Below, in pieces: positions 1-8,676 of a stretch of 64,000 nt of DNA. How positions within the stretch are numbered: the first letter of the stretch is position 1; the number at the start of each line of letters is the position of its first letter. This DNA is from Paenibacillus sp. J5C2022 (GTDB lineage Bacteria > Bacillota > Bacilli > Paenibacillales > Paenibacillaceae). The stretch covers positions 62,001 through 126,000 of the forward strand of contig NZ_JAOQJC010000021.1 in the NCBI RefSeq assembly GCF_025567625.1, in the 5' to 3' direction. The notes below the pieces were generated by a model that made no database searches, was not told where the DNA came from, and saw nothing but the letters and a program-made list of their open reading frames with translations. A program made the position numbers and the translations under genes.

Positions 1-1063
1 ACTGACGACGACAAGCACGGTGAAGGAGGAAATGCTGCAGGACCGATGCACCTGGGACGATTCCTATAAATCGATTACGCAGAAAATACGAGCGCAGCTG
101 CTGGAGCTGGCAGGGGTTGATCCAGCGCAGTATACGGCCGTGCTGATGCAGGGAAGCGGTACGTTCGCCGTAGAATCCGTCATGACATCCGCGATCTCGG
201 ATCGTGACAAAGTACTGATTATGACGAATGGCGCTTATGGCGAGCGCATTGTTCAGATGGCGGCATATATCGGGCTGCAGTATGTCGAATATCGTGTCGG
301 CTACGATCAATATCCCGATATGGAGCAGTTGAAGACTATGCTGGATGCAGACCCCGGCATTACACATATGGCCATGGTGCACTGCGAGACGACGACGGGT
401 ATATTGAACCCTGTCGCAGATGTTGCCGAGCTGGCCCGGCAATATAACAAGACGCTCATTCTGGACGCGATGAGCAGCTTCGGCGGCATCGACATCGATG
501 TGGCGGGCCTTGGCATCGACTATGTGATCAGCAGCGCCAACAAGTGCATCCAGGGCGTTCCGGGCTTCGGCTTCGTCATCGCCAGACTGGACAAGCTGGA
601 GGCTTGCAAGGGCGTAGCCCGCAGCCTGTCGCTGGATCTGTACGACCAGTGGAAGGGAATGGACAAGGACGGCAAGTGGCGCTTCACCTCCCCTACCCAT
701 GTCGTGGCGGCATTCTCCCGAGCCTTGGATGAGTTGAATCAGGAGGGCGGAGTGCGTGCAAGACACGAGCGTTATCGGAGGAACAACGAGCTGCTTCGAG
801 AGAGGCTGGCGTCCATCGGCATCAGAGCCTACATCGCGGAGGAGAAGCAATCTCCGATCATTACGACGTTCATGTTCCCAAGCGAAGCGTTCAGCTTCAG
901 CCAGTTTTACGAGTATGTGAAAGAGCGGGGTTATGTCATCTATCCGGGCAAGCTGACGGAGGTCGACACTTTCCGCATTGGCAATATCGGAGAGATTTAT
1001 GAGGAAGACATTCACCGCTTATGCGATATTATCACAGAGTATATGGAGGGATTGGGCCAATGA
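1..1063 (+). CDS. phnW: 2-aminoethylphosphonate--pyruvate transaminase (5' end outside window)
   Basis: PLP enzyme that transfers the amino group of 2-aminoethylphosphonate to pyruvate, giving phosphonoacetaldehyde and alanine. The reading frame is open to the first base and begins inside the conserved N-terminal stretch (LTTTSTVKEEMLQD), so the true start lies upstream; the GTG at 20 is internal. The motif SSANKCIQGVPGFGF carries the PLP-binding lysine. Fold-type I aminotransferase features run to the end at the normal family C-terminus. The stop overlaps the phnX start (ATGA), so the two are translationally coupled. The product is the substrate of PhnX, which makes the assignment firm. Confidence 0.95.
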   Translation, partial: LTTTSTVKEEMLQDRCTWDDSYKSITQKIRAQLLELAGVDPAQYTAVLMQGSGTFAVESVMTSAISDRDKVLIMTNGAYGERIVQMAAYIGLQYVEYRVGYDQYPDMEQLKTMLDADPGITHMAMVHCETTTGILNPVADVAELARQYNKTLILDAMSSFGGIDIDVAGLGIDYVISSANKCIQGVPGFGFVIARLDKLEACKGVARSLSLDLYDQWKGMDKDGKWRFTSPTHVVAAFSRALDELNQEGGVRARHERYRRNNELLRERLASIGIRAYIAEEKQSPIITTFMFPSEAFSFSQFYEYVKERGYVIYPGKLTEVDTFRIGNIGEIYEEDIHRLCDIITEYMEGLGQ

Positions 1064-1908
1064 GCGGCAACGGCAATAGCAACAGCAACAGAATCGAGGG
1101 TATCATCCTGGATTGGGCCGGAACGGCGGTAGACTTCGGATGCTTCGCGCCCGTCAATGTGTTCATCGATATATTCAGGCAAGCCGGCATCGAAGTGACG
1201 ATGGAAGAAGCAAGAGGACCGATGGGCATGCTGAAGATCGATCATATTCGCGCTATGCTGTCTATGCCGAGAGTGTCGGCATTATGGCAGGAGCAGTACG
1301 GCAGACCTTTCAACGAGCAGGATGTTGAAGCGTTGTATGCGGAGTTCGAGCCTGCGCTCATGACTTCCCTGTCGCACTATACCGATCCGATTCCCGGAGT
1401 CATCGACACCGTAGAAGCGTTGCGGGTCAAGGGCTTGCGAATCGGTTCCACCACGGGCTATACCAGCTCGATGATGGAGGTTGTCGTATCTCATGCGCGG
1501 GCGAAAGGGTACAGCCCGGACTTCGTCGTAACCCCGGACGATACCGGTTCTAATGGCAGACCTTATCCGTACATGATCTACAGGAACATGGAGCAGCTCA
1601 AGCTGTCCGCTTCATGGAAGGTAGTGAAGGCGGGAGATACTGTATCCGACATACGGGAGGGCGTGCAGGCCGGGGTATGGACGGTCGGCGTTGTCATCGG
1701 CAGCTCGGAGCTTGGCTACTGTCAGGAGGACTTCGATCGCTTATCGGAAGCGGAGCGGGCAGAGGCTGTAGCCCGAACGAGGAAAGTGTTCATGGAGAAT
1801 GGCGCCGACTTCTGTCTCGACCGGATGAGCGAGCTCCCGTCTTTAATCGAAGAAATCAATGAGAAGCTGACGCGCGGCTTGAGACCCGGCTGCGAATGCG
1901 TACGATAG
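1060..1908 (+). CDS. phnX: Phosphonoacetaldehyde hydrolase (phosphonatase)
   Basis: HAD-superfamily enzyme that cleaves the C-P bond of phosphonoacetaldehyde to acetaldehyde and phosphate. From the ATG at 1060 the protein has 282 residues. The nucleophile is Asp18 in the motif DWAGTAVDFG, and Lys59 in GPMGMLKIDH matches the Schiff-base lysine specific to phosphonatases. This start overlaps the phnW stop by 4 bases and has GGAGGG upstream at about 1045; an in-frame ATG at 1021 lies inside phnW and is unlikely. A short Ser/Asn/Gly-rich N-terminus is unusual but harmless. With phnW it completes the two-step 2-aminoethylphosphonate pathway. Confidence 0.96.
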   Translation: MSGNGNSNSNRIEGIILDWAGTAVDFGCFAPVNVFIDIFRQAGIEVTMEEARGPMGMLKIDHIRAMLSMPRVSALWQEQYGRPFNEQDVEALYAEFEPALMTSLSHYTDPIPGVIDTVEALRVKGLRIGSTTGYTSSMMEVVVSHARAKGYSPDFVVTPDDTGSNGRPYPYMIYRNMEQLKLSASWKVVKAGDTVSDIREGVQAGVWTVGVVIGSSELGYCQEDFDRLSEAERAEAVARTRKVFMENGADFCLDRMSELPSLIEEINEKLTRGLRPGCECVR

Positions 1909-1921
1909 AGAAAATCATGGC

Positions 1922-1955
1922 AAAGCCGTTCCTTCCGTTAGGGAGGGGCGGCTTT
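1922..1955 (+). terminator. Rho-independent terminator after phnX
   Basis: An AAAGCCG...CGGCTTT hairpin whose inner arms pair with G-U wobbles, followed by GTTGTTGT. It sits 13 bases after the phnX stop and closes the phnWX transcript. The T-run is interrupted, so the strength is uncertain. Confidence 0.7.
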
Positions 1956-2101
1956 GTTGTTGTCTGTCACCCGTCAGAGTGATTCATGCCGTCGGCAGCT
2001 GCCGATCATGAGGCGATTATACATGGAATAAATGTCCTTGGGAGAGACTGATATACATAATGGCTGCTACACATCATTGGTTACGAGGAAGGGGAGGCAG
2101 C

Positions 2102-2815
2102 ATGCATCCTGTCATGGAGACGATTATACGAACGGTCTTGTCGTTCGTCTTGATCATGATCATTACACGAATACTGGGCAAGCATACAATTACCCAGATG
2201 ACGTATCACGATTTTGTGTCCGCTATTACGCTGGGTTCCATTACCGCCAATATTGCTTTCAATACATCGCTAAAGTCTTGGAATCTTACGGTGGCTTTAC
2301 TCTTGTTCAGCTCGATTGCCTTTCTGATTACACTTCTGACATTGAAGAGCCGGAAGCTGAGGAAGGTGCTGTCGGGGAAGCCGACAATCGTCATCGAAGA
2401 CGGGAAGATATTGGAGAAGAACTTGCGGAAGCTGCGCTTTTCGCTGGATACACTGAATCAGGAGCTGCGGGAGAAGGATATCTTCGACATCGGGGAAGTG
2501 GAATTCGCTGTTCTAGAGCTGAACGGGCAGGTATCCGTTCTACGCAAGCCGGAATACCGGCAATTGACGAGAAGAGACCTGGCCCTCGCCAGCGGTCAGC
2601 GAACGAAATTCCCGATTGAGCTTATTATGGACGGGCGGGTTGTCGAGGAGAATATTCATCAGGAAGGGCTAAGCCCGGAATGGCTCGATCGTGAGTTGGA
2701 AAAACGGGATTTGGACGTGGACAAGGTATGTTATGCTGTGAAAGGAACGAACGGCAGCTTGTACTTTGACCTTTATGATGACCGCCTCAAGCATCCGATA
2801 GACGGCATGCATTAG
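2102..2815 (+). CDS. DUF421 (YetF/YrbG-type) membrane protein
   Basis: A 237-residue protein with two or three N-terminal membrane segments (about residues 7-25, 35-55, 60-80) and a soluble C-terminal domain, the layout of the DUF421/YetF family found in Bacillus and relatives. The motif TMTYHDFVSAITLGS-like stretch (QMTYHDFVSAITLGSITAN) is typical of the N-terminal DUF421 domain. The start at 2102 is preceded by AAGGGGAGG; an upstream in-frame ATG at 2060 lacks a ribosome site. The molecular function is unknown; family members are often linked to spore or stress regulons. It stands alone between the phn genes and a carbohydrate gene. Confidence 0.85.
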   Translation: MHPVMETIIRTVLSFVLIMIITRILGKHTITQMTYHDFVSAITLGSITANIAFNTSLKSWNLTVALLLFSSIAFLITLLTLKSRKLRKVLSGKPTIVIEDGKILEKNLRKLRFSLDTLNQELREKDIFDIGEVEFAVLELNGQVSVLRKPEYRQLTRRDLALASGQRTKFPIELIMDGRVVEENIHQEGLSPEWLDRELEKRDLDVDKVCYAVKGTNGSLYFDLYDDRLKHPIDGMH

Positions 2816-2820
2816 CGTAA

Positions 2821-2850
2821 GGAGGAGCAGCGGGTAGACGACTGCTCCTT
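2821..2850 (+). terminator. Weak hairpin terminator after the DUF421 gene
   Basis: GAGGAGCAG and CTGCTCCTT pair across an 11-base loop just after the stop at 2815. Only a short TTCTC tail follows, so termination may be partial. Confidence 0.45.
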
Positions 2851-2986
2851 CTCGCCGTCTGCTGCAGACCGCATTAGAACTTGTTCGGCATAGGGGCCAT
2901 AACACGGCATCTCCTTCTGCTTCGCAGATGAATCATAAGTATTGAATGTTATTGCGAACTAGGTAATAATTAGAATCATATATAAA

Positions 2987-3001
2987 TTGGAGCGCTCCCA
3001 A
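2987..3001. promoter_or_regulatory. LacI-type operator O1 upstream of DUF4838 gene
   Basis: TTGGAGCGCTCCCAA, a near-perfect palindrome centred on the GCGC/CG core typical of LacI/GalR-family operators. It directly follows TATAAA, so a bound repressor would cover the start of transcription. An exact reverse-complement copy lies 66 bases downstream. Confidence 0.65.
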
Positions 3002-3052
3002 ATCGGGTGTGTGTGCCGTCACTGAACATGTATACCGTTCCGTTCATTTGAA

Positions 3053-3067
3053 TTGGGAGCGCTCCAA
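3053..3067. promoter_or_regulatory. LacI-type operator O2 upstream of DUF4838 gene
   Basis: TTGGGAGCGCTCCAA, the exact reverse complement of the operator at 2987-3001 and 26 bases before the gene start. Two sites 66 bases apart suit repression by a tetrameric LacI-family protein through a DNA loop. No LacI-family gene is in the window. Confidence 0.65.
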
Positions 3068-3092
3068 TATTTACGTTGAGGGAGTGTGGAAA

Positions 3093-4718
3093 GTGAAAGA
3101 GAAGCGTGTGGGGAACAGGCATCCCGTTATTTCATTTGCCTACGGGGAATGGGAGAGACTGAAGGAAGCCTTCGCGGGGAAATCGGGCATGGAGCATTCC
3201 GGAGAAGTATGGATTGGCACTTGGGAAGCGCTGATAAGGTGCAAGCCTGAGCTGGCAGGGGCTATGCGTCCGGAAGAATCCCGTTATTCCGATGACTATG
3301 TGCTGATAGAGAGGGAAGGCAGTCTTATGCTGGCAGGGAAATCAGAGCGAGCGGCGTTGTATGCCGTCTATCGGTATGCGCAGGAAGAATGGGGCGCACA
3401 TTGGATTTACCCGGGTGAAGCTACGGTGATCGCCCCTGATCCGAGCCGTTGCAAGAAGCGAGGAGAGGTCTATTCCCCTAGAATGGAGCGCAGAGGCTTC
3501 GTGTTCGAGACGGTGAACGATGCAGCATATATGAAGCAGATGATAGACTGGCTGGCGAAAAACGGCATAAATGAGCTCTTCTTTACTTTCTCCTTATGGG
3601 ATCAGATTGGCGGAGAGATCGCATCGGATATTGTGGATCGCGGACTATCGGTTACATTGGGCGGGCATAGTCTGAAGTTTTTCCTGGACAATGAGAGAGG
3701 CATTCCGTATTCAGAGGCAGAGCATCCTTATACGTCGAAGCGGCAAGTGGACTTCCAATCCTTGGACTGGCAGAAGCTCCTCATCACGAAAGTGGTCTCG
3801 TACTGCAAGCATGTGCCCAATCTCGATCGCCTGTCGCTATGGCCTGAAGATGTAGCGGCGAGTGACGCCGAAGGATTCCTGGGTTCCTATGTACAATTCA
3901 CGGAGATGCTCCATGACGAACTGCTGGCAGCGGACATCAACATTGAAGTGGAGCATATCGTCTATAATGCAGGCTTGTCCTGGAGCATGCTCGAACGAGC
4001 GGGTGCGGAGACTTCGCATCTTGTGGACACCTTGCTCGCCTATTGGGGACGCGACTACAGCTGCGGCTATGAGGACAGCCCGCATGAGAGCGACAGAAGG
4101 GCGCAACGCGCTTTGCTCGACTGGGAAGAAGCGCTTCAGCGGAGCGGCCGGAAGCTGACGATCTTCGAATACTATAGCGATCACTTTATGCTCTCCTCGC
4201 TATTCCCGTTCATACCGCGGCGAATCGCTGAAGATATGACTTATTACGAGAGCTTGCGGGCGCATGGCATTGTGAATCTGGTCGTGCCGAACTTGGACAA
4301 GGTTGCCGATTATCCTTGGAAGTGGGCGCATCAGTACAATAGCTATGTATTCTGCAGAGCATTATGGGACGATGATATAGACGGAATTATGGACGACTAT
4401 TATCAGTATTATGCACCTGAAGAGCGGCGTGCCATAAGGTCGCTCTATGAGGAGCTGGAGCGGCTGCTGCCGCAGCTGACCTTGTGGAATGCGCCCTTGT
4501 TCCCTGCGAGGGCTGTCGATCCGGAGAAGGCTCTTGCCGCGACAGAGGAGTGGCGGGAGAGGATTATGGCGTCGCTGCATGACATCTCGGACTCTGTCCG
4601 GGAACAGCTCCGGCAGCCGGAGATAAAGCATGGCAGCATGCCTTATCGATTCGGCCAACACATCGTAGCGCGGGCTGATGATCTGTACCGGAGATGGATG
4701 AAGTCTGGCCATGCATAG
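3093..4718 (+). CDS. DUF4838 / alpha-glucuronidase-like glycoside hydrolase-type protein
   Basis: A 541-residue cytoplasmic protein without signal peptide. The N-terminal third (about 20-120) resembles the small domain found before GH20 and GH67 barrels, including a stretch on computing a position by Tyr/Trp (AALYAVYRYAQEEWGAHWIY). The rest resembles DUF4838, with EYYSDHF, an AHGIVNLVVPN strand and the C-terminal WKWAHQYNSYVFCRALWDD segment. The likely role is hydrolysis of an imported oligosaccharide, perhaps a uronide, but catalytic residues cannot be assigned. GTG 3093 is chosen because GAGGGAG lies 9 bases upstream; the more upstream frame has no ribosome site and runs through operator O2. 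Two LacI-type operators precede it. Confidence 0.7.
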   Translation: MKEKRVGNRHPVISFAYGEWERLKEAFAGKSGMEHSGEVWIGTWEALIRCKPELAGAMRPEESRYSDDYVLIEREGSLMLAGKSERAALYAVYRYAQEEWGAHWIYPGEATVIAPDPSRCKKRGEVYSPRMERRGFVFETVNDAAYMKQMIDWLAKNGINELFFTFSLWDQIGGEIASDIVDRGLSVTLGGHSLKFFLDNERGIPYSEAEHPYTSKRQVDFQSLDWQKLLITKVVSYCKHVPNLDRLSLWPEDVAASDAEGFLGSYVQFTEMLHDELLAADINIEVEHIVYNAGLSWSMLERAGAETSHLVDTLLAYWGRDYSCGYEDSPHESDRRAQRALLDWEEALQRSGRKLTIFEYYSDHFMLSSLFPFIPRRIAEDMTYYESLRAHGIVNLVVPNLDKVADYPWKWAHQYNSYVFCRALWDDDIDGIMDDYYQYYAPEERRAIRSLYEELERLLPQLTLWNAPLFPARAVDPEKALAATEEWRERIMASLHDISDSVREQLRQPEIKHGSMPYRFGQHIVARADDLYRRWMKSGHA

Positions 4719-4729
4719 AGATAGAGGCA

Positions 4730-5878
4730 TCATCGTCTGTTTACTCTCGGCACCCGCTTGCCGATCAGGCAGACGACCTCATAATTTATTGTGTTCATGA
4801 CATGCGCCAGTTCATCGATCGCCAGCAGCTGTCCGCCGGATCGTCCGAACAATGTCACTTCGTCGCCTGCCCGGGCGTCCGCTATATCCGTCACATCCAG
4901 CATCGTCTGATCCATGCAGATGCGCCCGGCGATCGGAATGCGCTCACCTCGCAGAAGCGCGCAGCCTCTATTCGACAGCTGCCGCGACAGTCCGTCTGCA
5001 TAGCCGATGGGAATTGTGGCGATGACGCTCGGCCGCTCCGGCACGAAGGAACAGCCGTAGCTGACGGGCTGATGAGGCGCAATGTGCCGAATTGCCGATA
5101 TGCGGCTTCTGAGGCTCATAGCTTGCTTGAGCGGCCAGTCGTGCTTCATAGCGGAAGCGGGGTGCAGGCCGTATAACGCGATTCCGATTCGCACCATATC
5201 CAGATGCATGGCGGGATAGCGCATGGCAGCTGCGCTATTGCAGCAGTGCCTGATCGGAACAGGGATGCCCCGCTCGCGGAGAGCATCTGCGAATGCCAGG
5301 AAGGTCTGGAATTGCTGCTCCGTATAGGCAGCGTTATCGTCATCTGCGCTGGCGAAGTGGGTGAATAGACCCTCCAGCTTGATCTGAGGAGAACGCGCCG
5401 CCAGTTCGGCCAACTGCACCGCTTCCTCTATACTCTGTACGCCGATACGCGACATCCCGGTGTCGACCTTCAGATGAATAGCGGCTTGAATGCCCAGAAG
5501 ATTAGAGCAGGCGATGATGGCATTCAGCACCTCGCAATCGTAAACCGTCAGTGTGATTCCATGGGCAATGGCCGTTGTGACGGAACGGGGAGGCGTATAG
5601 CCCAATATGAGGATGGGGGTGGCAATGCCGGCCTCTCTCAGTTGCAGCGCTTCGTCTAGAAGGGCGACGCCGATATAGCCGGCGCCCCCCTTGATGGCTT
5701 CCCTGGCGGTCTCGACTGCGCCGTGACCGTAGCCGTCAGCTTTCACAACGGCCATCACCTTGCAGCGTTCATGAACATGCGATTTGAACAGAGTGATATT
5801 GTGAGCGATTGCGTCCTGCGAGATCTCGGCCCAAGTATCCCGATAGCTTGCCGCCAGTACAGGAGATGTCAGCTCCAT
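4730..5878 (-). CDS. alr: Alanine racemase
   Basis: PLP enzyme interconverting L- and D-alanine, giving D-Ala for peptidoglycan or feeding D-Ala into catabolism. The 382-residue protein has the N-terminal PLP motif VVKADGYGHG with catalytic Lys46, and the C-terminal PVSYGCSF motif with the second catalytic tyrosine. The ATG at 5878 begins 5 bases after the ald stop and has no clear ribosome site, so it is probably translated by coupling from ald; a GTG three bases upstream is an alternative. Linked to ald and adeR, this copy is probably a catabolic racemase, with a housekeeping copy elsewhere. It ends 11 bases from the convergent DUF4838 gene. Confidence 0.93.
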   Translation of the reverse strand: MELTSPVLAASYRDTWAEISQDAIAHNITLFKSHVHERCKVMAVVKADGYGHGAVETAREAIKGGAGYIGVALLDEALQLREAGIATPILILGYTPPRSVTTAIAHGITLTVYDCEVLNAIIACSNLLGIQAAIHLKVDTGMSRIGVQSIEEAVQLAELAARSPQIKLEGLFTHFASADDDNAAYTEQQFQTFLAFADALRERGIPVPIRHCCNSAAAMRYPAMHLDMVRIGIALYGLHPASAMKHDWPLKQAMSLRSRISAIRHIAPHQPVSYGCSFVPERPSVIATIPIGYADGLSRQLSNRGCALLRGERIPIAGRICMDQTMLDVTDIADARAGDEVTLFGRSGGQLLAIDELAHVMNTINYEVVCLIGKRVPRVNRR

Positions 5879-5883
5879 CACGG

Positions 5884-7017
5884 TCAGTTCGCGGCCAGTG
5901 CAAGCTCCAGCGCTTGCTCTACAGGTGTATAGGCGTAGCCCAGATCCTTGGCCACCGCTTCATAAGTGACGGCGCCAGCCACGGTATTGACGCCCAGCTT
6001 CAGGGACGCATTGTCTTGAACAGCTTTGCGTACGCCTTTGCCCGCCAACTGGAGGGCATATGGCATCGTAGCGTTGGTCAGCGCGATGGTGGATGTTCTT
6101 GGGACTGCCCCCGGCATATTGGCGACAGCATAGTGAACGACGCCGTGCTTCAAGTACGTTGGATTGTCATGCGTAGTGACGCGATCGACTGTCTCCATGA
6201 TGCCGCCTTGGTCCACTGCGACATCGATCACGACGGACCCTGGCGCCATCGTCTTGATCATATTCTCCGTTACCAGCTTCGGAGCTTTGGCTCCCGGAAT
6301 CAGTACAGCTCCAATGACGAGATCGGATTCGGCCACAGCTTCAGCTATGTTGAGAGGATTGGACACCAATGTCGTGATTTGGGCCCCGAATATATCGTCC
6401 AATTGGCGGAGGCGGTCGGCGCTCAGATCGATCATCGTTACTTTGGCGCCTAGCCCGATCGCGATTTTGGCCGCATTCGTACCGACAACTCCGCCGCCGA
6501 TGATCGTAACGTTGCCCCGCTTTACGCCCGGCACGCTGCCAAGCAGTATGCCTTTGCCGCCGTACATTTTCTCCAGAAATTGCGCTCCGATCTGAGTAGC
6601 CATTCGTCCGGCCACCTCGCTCATCGGCGTCAGCAGCGGAAGCGTACGGTTCACTTCAACGGTCTCGTAGGCGATAGCCGTCACTTCCGCTTCCGTCAGC
6701 GCGCGCGCCAGCTCCGGCTCCGCAGCCAAGTGCAGATAGGTGAACAGGATAAGCCCTTTGCGGAAGTGGCGATATTCTGAAGGGAGAGGCTCCTTCACCT
6801 TCATGACCATATCGGATTCCGCCCATACTTCGTCGGTTTCGCTCACAATGGATGCTCCGGCCAGTCTGTAATCCTCATCGGTGAAACCGCTGCCAACTCC
6901 GGCGCCGCTTTCGATGCTTACGCGATGTCCGGACTGGAGGAATGAGACGACTCCTGCGGGCGTAATTGCAACGCGGTTTTCATTATTTTTAATTTCCTTC
7001 GGTACTCCGATGATCAT
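5884..7017 (-). CDS. ald: Alanine dehydrogenase
   Basis: NAD-dependent oxidative deamination of L-alanine to pyruvate and ammonia. The 377-residue length is standard. The start [20 protein letters not shown] is diagnostic. MVMKVKEP holds the pyruvate-binding lysine, TYLHLA the catalytic histidine, and [12 protein letters not shown] the Rossmann glycine motif. A good AAGGGGGAG site precedes the ATG. The order adeR-ald-alr on one strand implies induction by alanine; D-alanine made available would be converted by Alr and then deaminated by Ald. Confidence 0.97.
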   Translation of the reverse strand: MIIGVPKEIKNNENRVAITPAGVVSFLQSGHRVSIESGAGVGSGFTDEDYRLAGASIVSETDEVWAESDMVMKVKEPLPSEYRHFRKGLILFTYLHLAAEPELARALTEAEVTAIAYETVEVNRTLPLLTPMSEVAGRMATQIGAQFLEKMYGGKGILLGSVPGVKRGNVTIIGGGVVGTNAAKIAIGLGAKVTMIDLSADRLRQLDDIFGAQITTLVSNPLNIAEAVAESDLVIGAVLIPGAKAPKLVTENMIKTMAPGSVVIDVAVDQGGIMETVDRVTTHDNPTYLKHGVVHYAVANMPGAVPRTSTIALTNATMPYALQLAGKGVRKAVQDNASLKLGVNTVAGAVTYEAVAKDLGYAYTPVEQALELALAAN

Positions 7018-7115
7018 TGGTAGCTCCCCCTTTTACTTGTGCTTCAGTGCCAAGTATAAGGGGGAGTCGCTTATTTTACATTGTGTGGAAATAACAAATG
7101 TTGAAGACTTTTTTG

Positions 7116-7128
7116 TTGTGTTTCACAA
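7116..7128. promoter_or_regulatory. Palindrome upstream of ald, candidate AdeR site
   Basis: TTGTG-TTT-CACAA, a perfect inverted repeat that overlaps the adeR stop codon and lies about 100 bases upstream of the ald start. The position suits an activator site for the adjacent PucR-type regulator. Binding is inferred only from position and symmetry. Confidence 0.35.
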
Positions 7129-8379
7129 ACGGGGGGACGGTTCCTTCTTCAGCCTGTCTATCTTCAGGTCAAGGAACACGGTGATTTTCTGGTCGGTATT
7201 GCCGAGATCAATGTCTCCAATCTCGGCAATCCGCTTCAACCGATAGCTCAGCGTATTGATATGGATGTGCAAAGTTTCCGCCGCCGCCTTCACATTGCTG
7301 TCGGAGGACAGGAATACTTCTAATGTATGTAGGAGATCGCTGTTATGCTCATTATCGTATAAGCGCAGCTTGTTCACGCTGGGATTCCGGACAGGGTGCA
7401 GACGGTCTTCCGCTATCATGGCAGGAAGCAGCCGGTAATAGCCCAGCTGGGAGTAGGTATACGCATGATGCAGCTCTTTGGGGAACAGCTTCTTCATGCG
7501 CAATACGGTCAGCGCCTCCTGATAGCTGCGCTCCACCAGCATATAATCATCGTAAGCCGAGCCGCATCCTCCTCCTGACGGAGAGAAGCCGAACCGTTGC
7601 TGCATCTGATCGAACATATATTGGAAATCCTCGAAGTCATCTTCTCTCAGACTTGAGTCCGGCTTTTGCGCCGACAGGATAATCAGCTGTTTCTGTTTTA
7701 CGGTATGGAAGAAAGCGGTGATACGCTGCGAAGTCGTAAGCATATAATCGATATGCTGCTGCTTGTCTTGCATGTCGGATGCGAATGCCAGCACGACGAT
7801 CCGATAACGGCCGGGCAAGGCAATGCCCAGATCGGACGCCTTATCTTCAATCTCGCCTTGATCGGCAAGATGGCCGGTAAGCAGCTGCCAGAAGAAGTCC
7901 TCGTGTCCCTTCTCTTCGTTGCGCTTCTTCACTTGCAGCTGCAGCAGCTTCGCAGAAGCCGCATGAGCGGCTTTCTTCAACAGATCGGCGGCGTCGGCGC
8001 CAAGCGGCCTGTCCGACTCCAACACCCAAATGTAGCCGAGAACGGTTCGCTGCTTGCGAATGGCAATGGCAATCCGCTTGCCTAGTCCGACCGCCGAGAT
8101 CGTCGGAATGGCCAGCGGCTCTTCGCTGCTCAATAGATGCTGCATATGACCTGCCTGCCATAATGCGCGAATGACCTTCTCCGGCACCCGCCTGCCGATA
8201 ATCGTCGCTACTCGGGCTTCATCGGATTGCGACTCGTGGGAGCTGTAGGCAATAAGTCGATGGTTGTCGTCTTCGATCGTAACCGGATTTTGAAGCACCT
8301 CGCTAATTTTATCAGCCAGCGCCTCCAGATTTTCGAAGCTTTGATGGAATGGGTTGCGTTCATGCTTCAATGAGGGCAC
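7123..8379 (-). CDS. adeR: AdeR-like PucR-family transcriptional regulator
   Basis: A 418-residue regulator with an N-terminal sensory region (about 20-170, GAF-like), a middle GGDEF-like/CdaR region and a C-terminal PucR helix-turn-helix (about 350-405) containing NVKAAAETLHIHINTLSYRLKRI. In Bacillus subtilis the related AdeR activates ald, and here the gene lies directly upstream of ald on the same strand. It therefore probably senses alanine or a derivative and activates ald-alr. The assigned start is GTG 8379 with only a weak ribosome site; a TTG at 8370 is possible. It is divergent from the amino-acid permease gene, which it may also control. Confidence 0.82.
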   Translation of the reverse strand: MPSLKHERNPFHQSFENLEALADKISEVLQNPVTIEDDNHRLIAYSSHESQSDEARVATIIGRRVPEKVIRALWQAGHMQHLLSSEEPLAIPTISAVGLGKRIAIAIRKQRTVLGYIWVLESDRPLGADAADLLKKAAHAASAKLLQLQVKKRNEEKGHEDFFWQLLTGHLADQGEIEDKASDLGIALPGRYRIVVLAFASDMQDKQQHIDYMLTTSQRITAFFHTVKQKQLIILSAQKPDSSLREDDFEDFQYMFDQMQQRFGFSPSGGGCGSAYDDYMLVERSYQEALTVLRMKKLFPKELHHAYTYSQLGYYRLLPAMIAEDRLHPVRNPSVNKLRLYDNEHNSDLLHTLEVFLSSDSNVKAAAETLHIHINTLSYRLKRIAEIGDIDLGNTDQKITVFLDLKIDRLKKEPSPRL

Positions 8380-8676
8380 CTACTTAGACCAGTTTCTCTG
8401 AACGGGCATTTGTGATTTTCGACAGAGAAAACGCTTTATTTTCATCGATTATAACATAAACGGATACATGGGAATGTGCTAATATGGCTCCATGAGTTTC
8501 ACAGCTATCTTAAGCTTGGCAGATAGACGTGAAATTATACGCAAGACGAGGGGGAAGCAAGAAAGGAGTTCTTCGAAAGATATTCGACCGCATATTCTGA
8601 AAGGTCCGCGCGAGGTTTTTTACATGAATTATGATAACGCTTACAAGCAAAGTCTACTAGATCAGGAGGAGTCATC

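Noticed and set aside
8425..8440. CcpA cre-like sequence (GAAAACGCTTTATT) near adeR
   Set aside because: It lacks the conserved outer TG and CA bases of a good cre.
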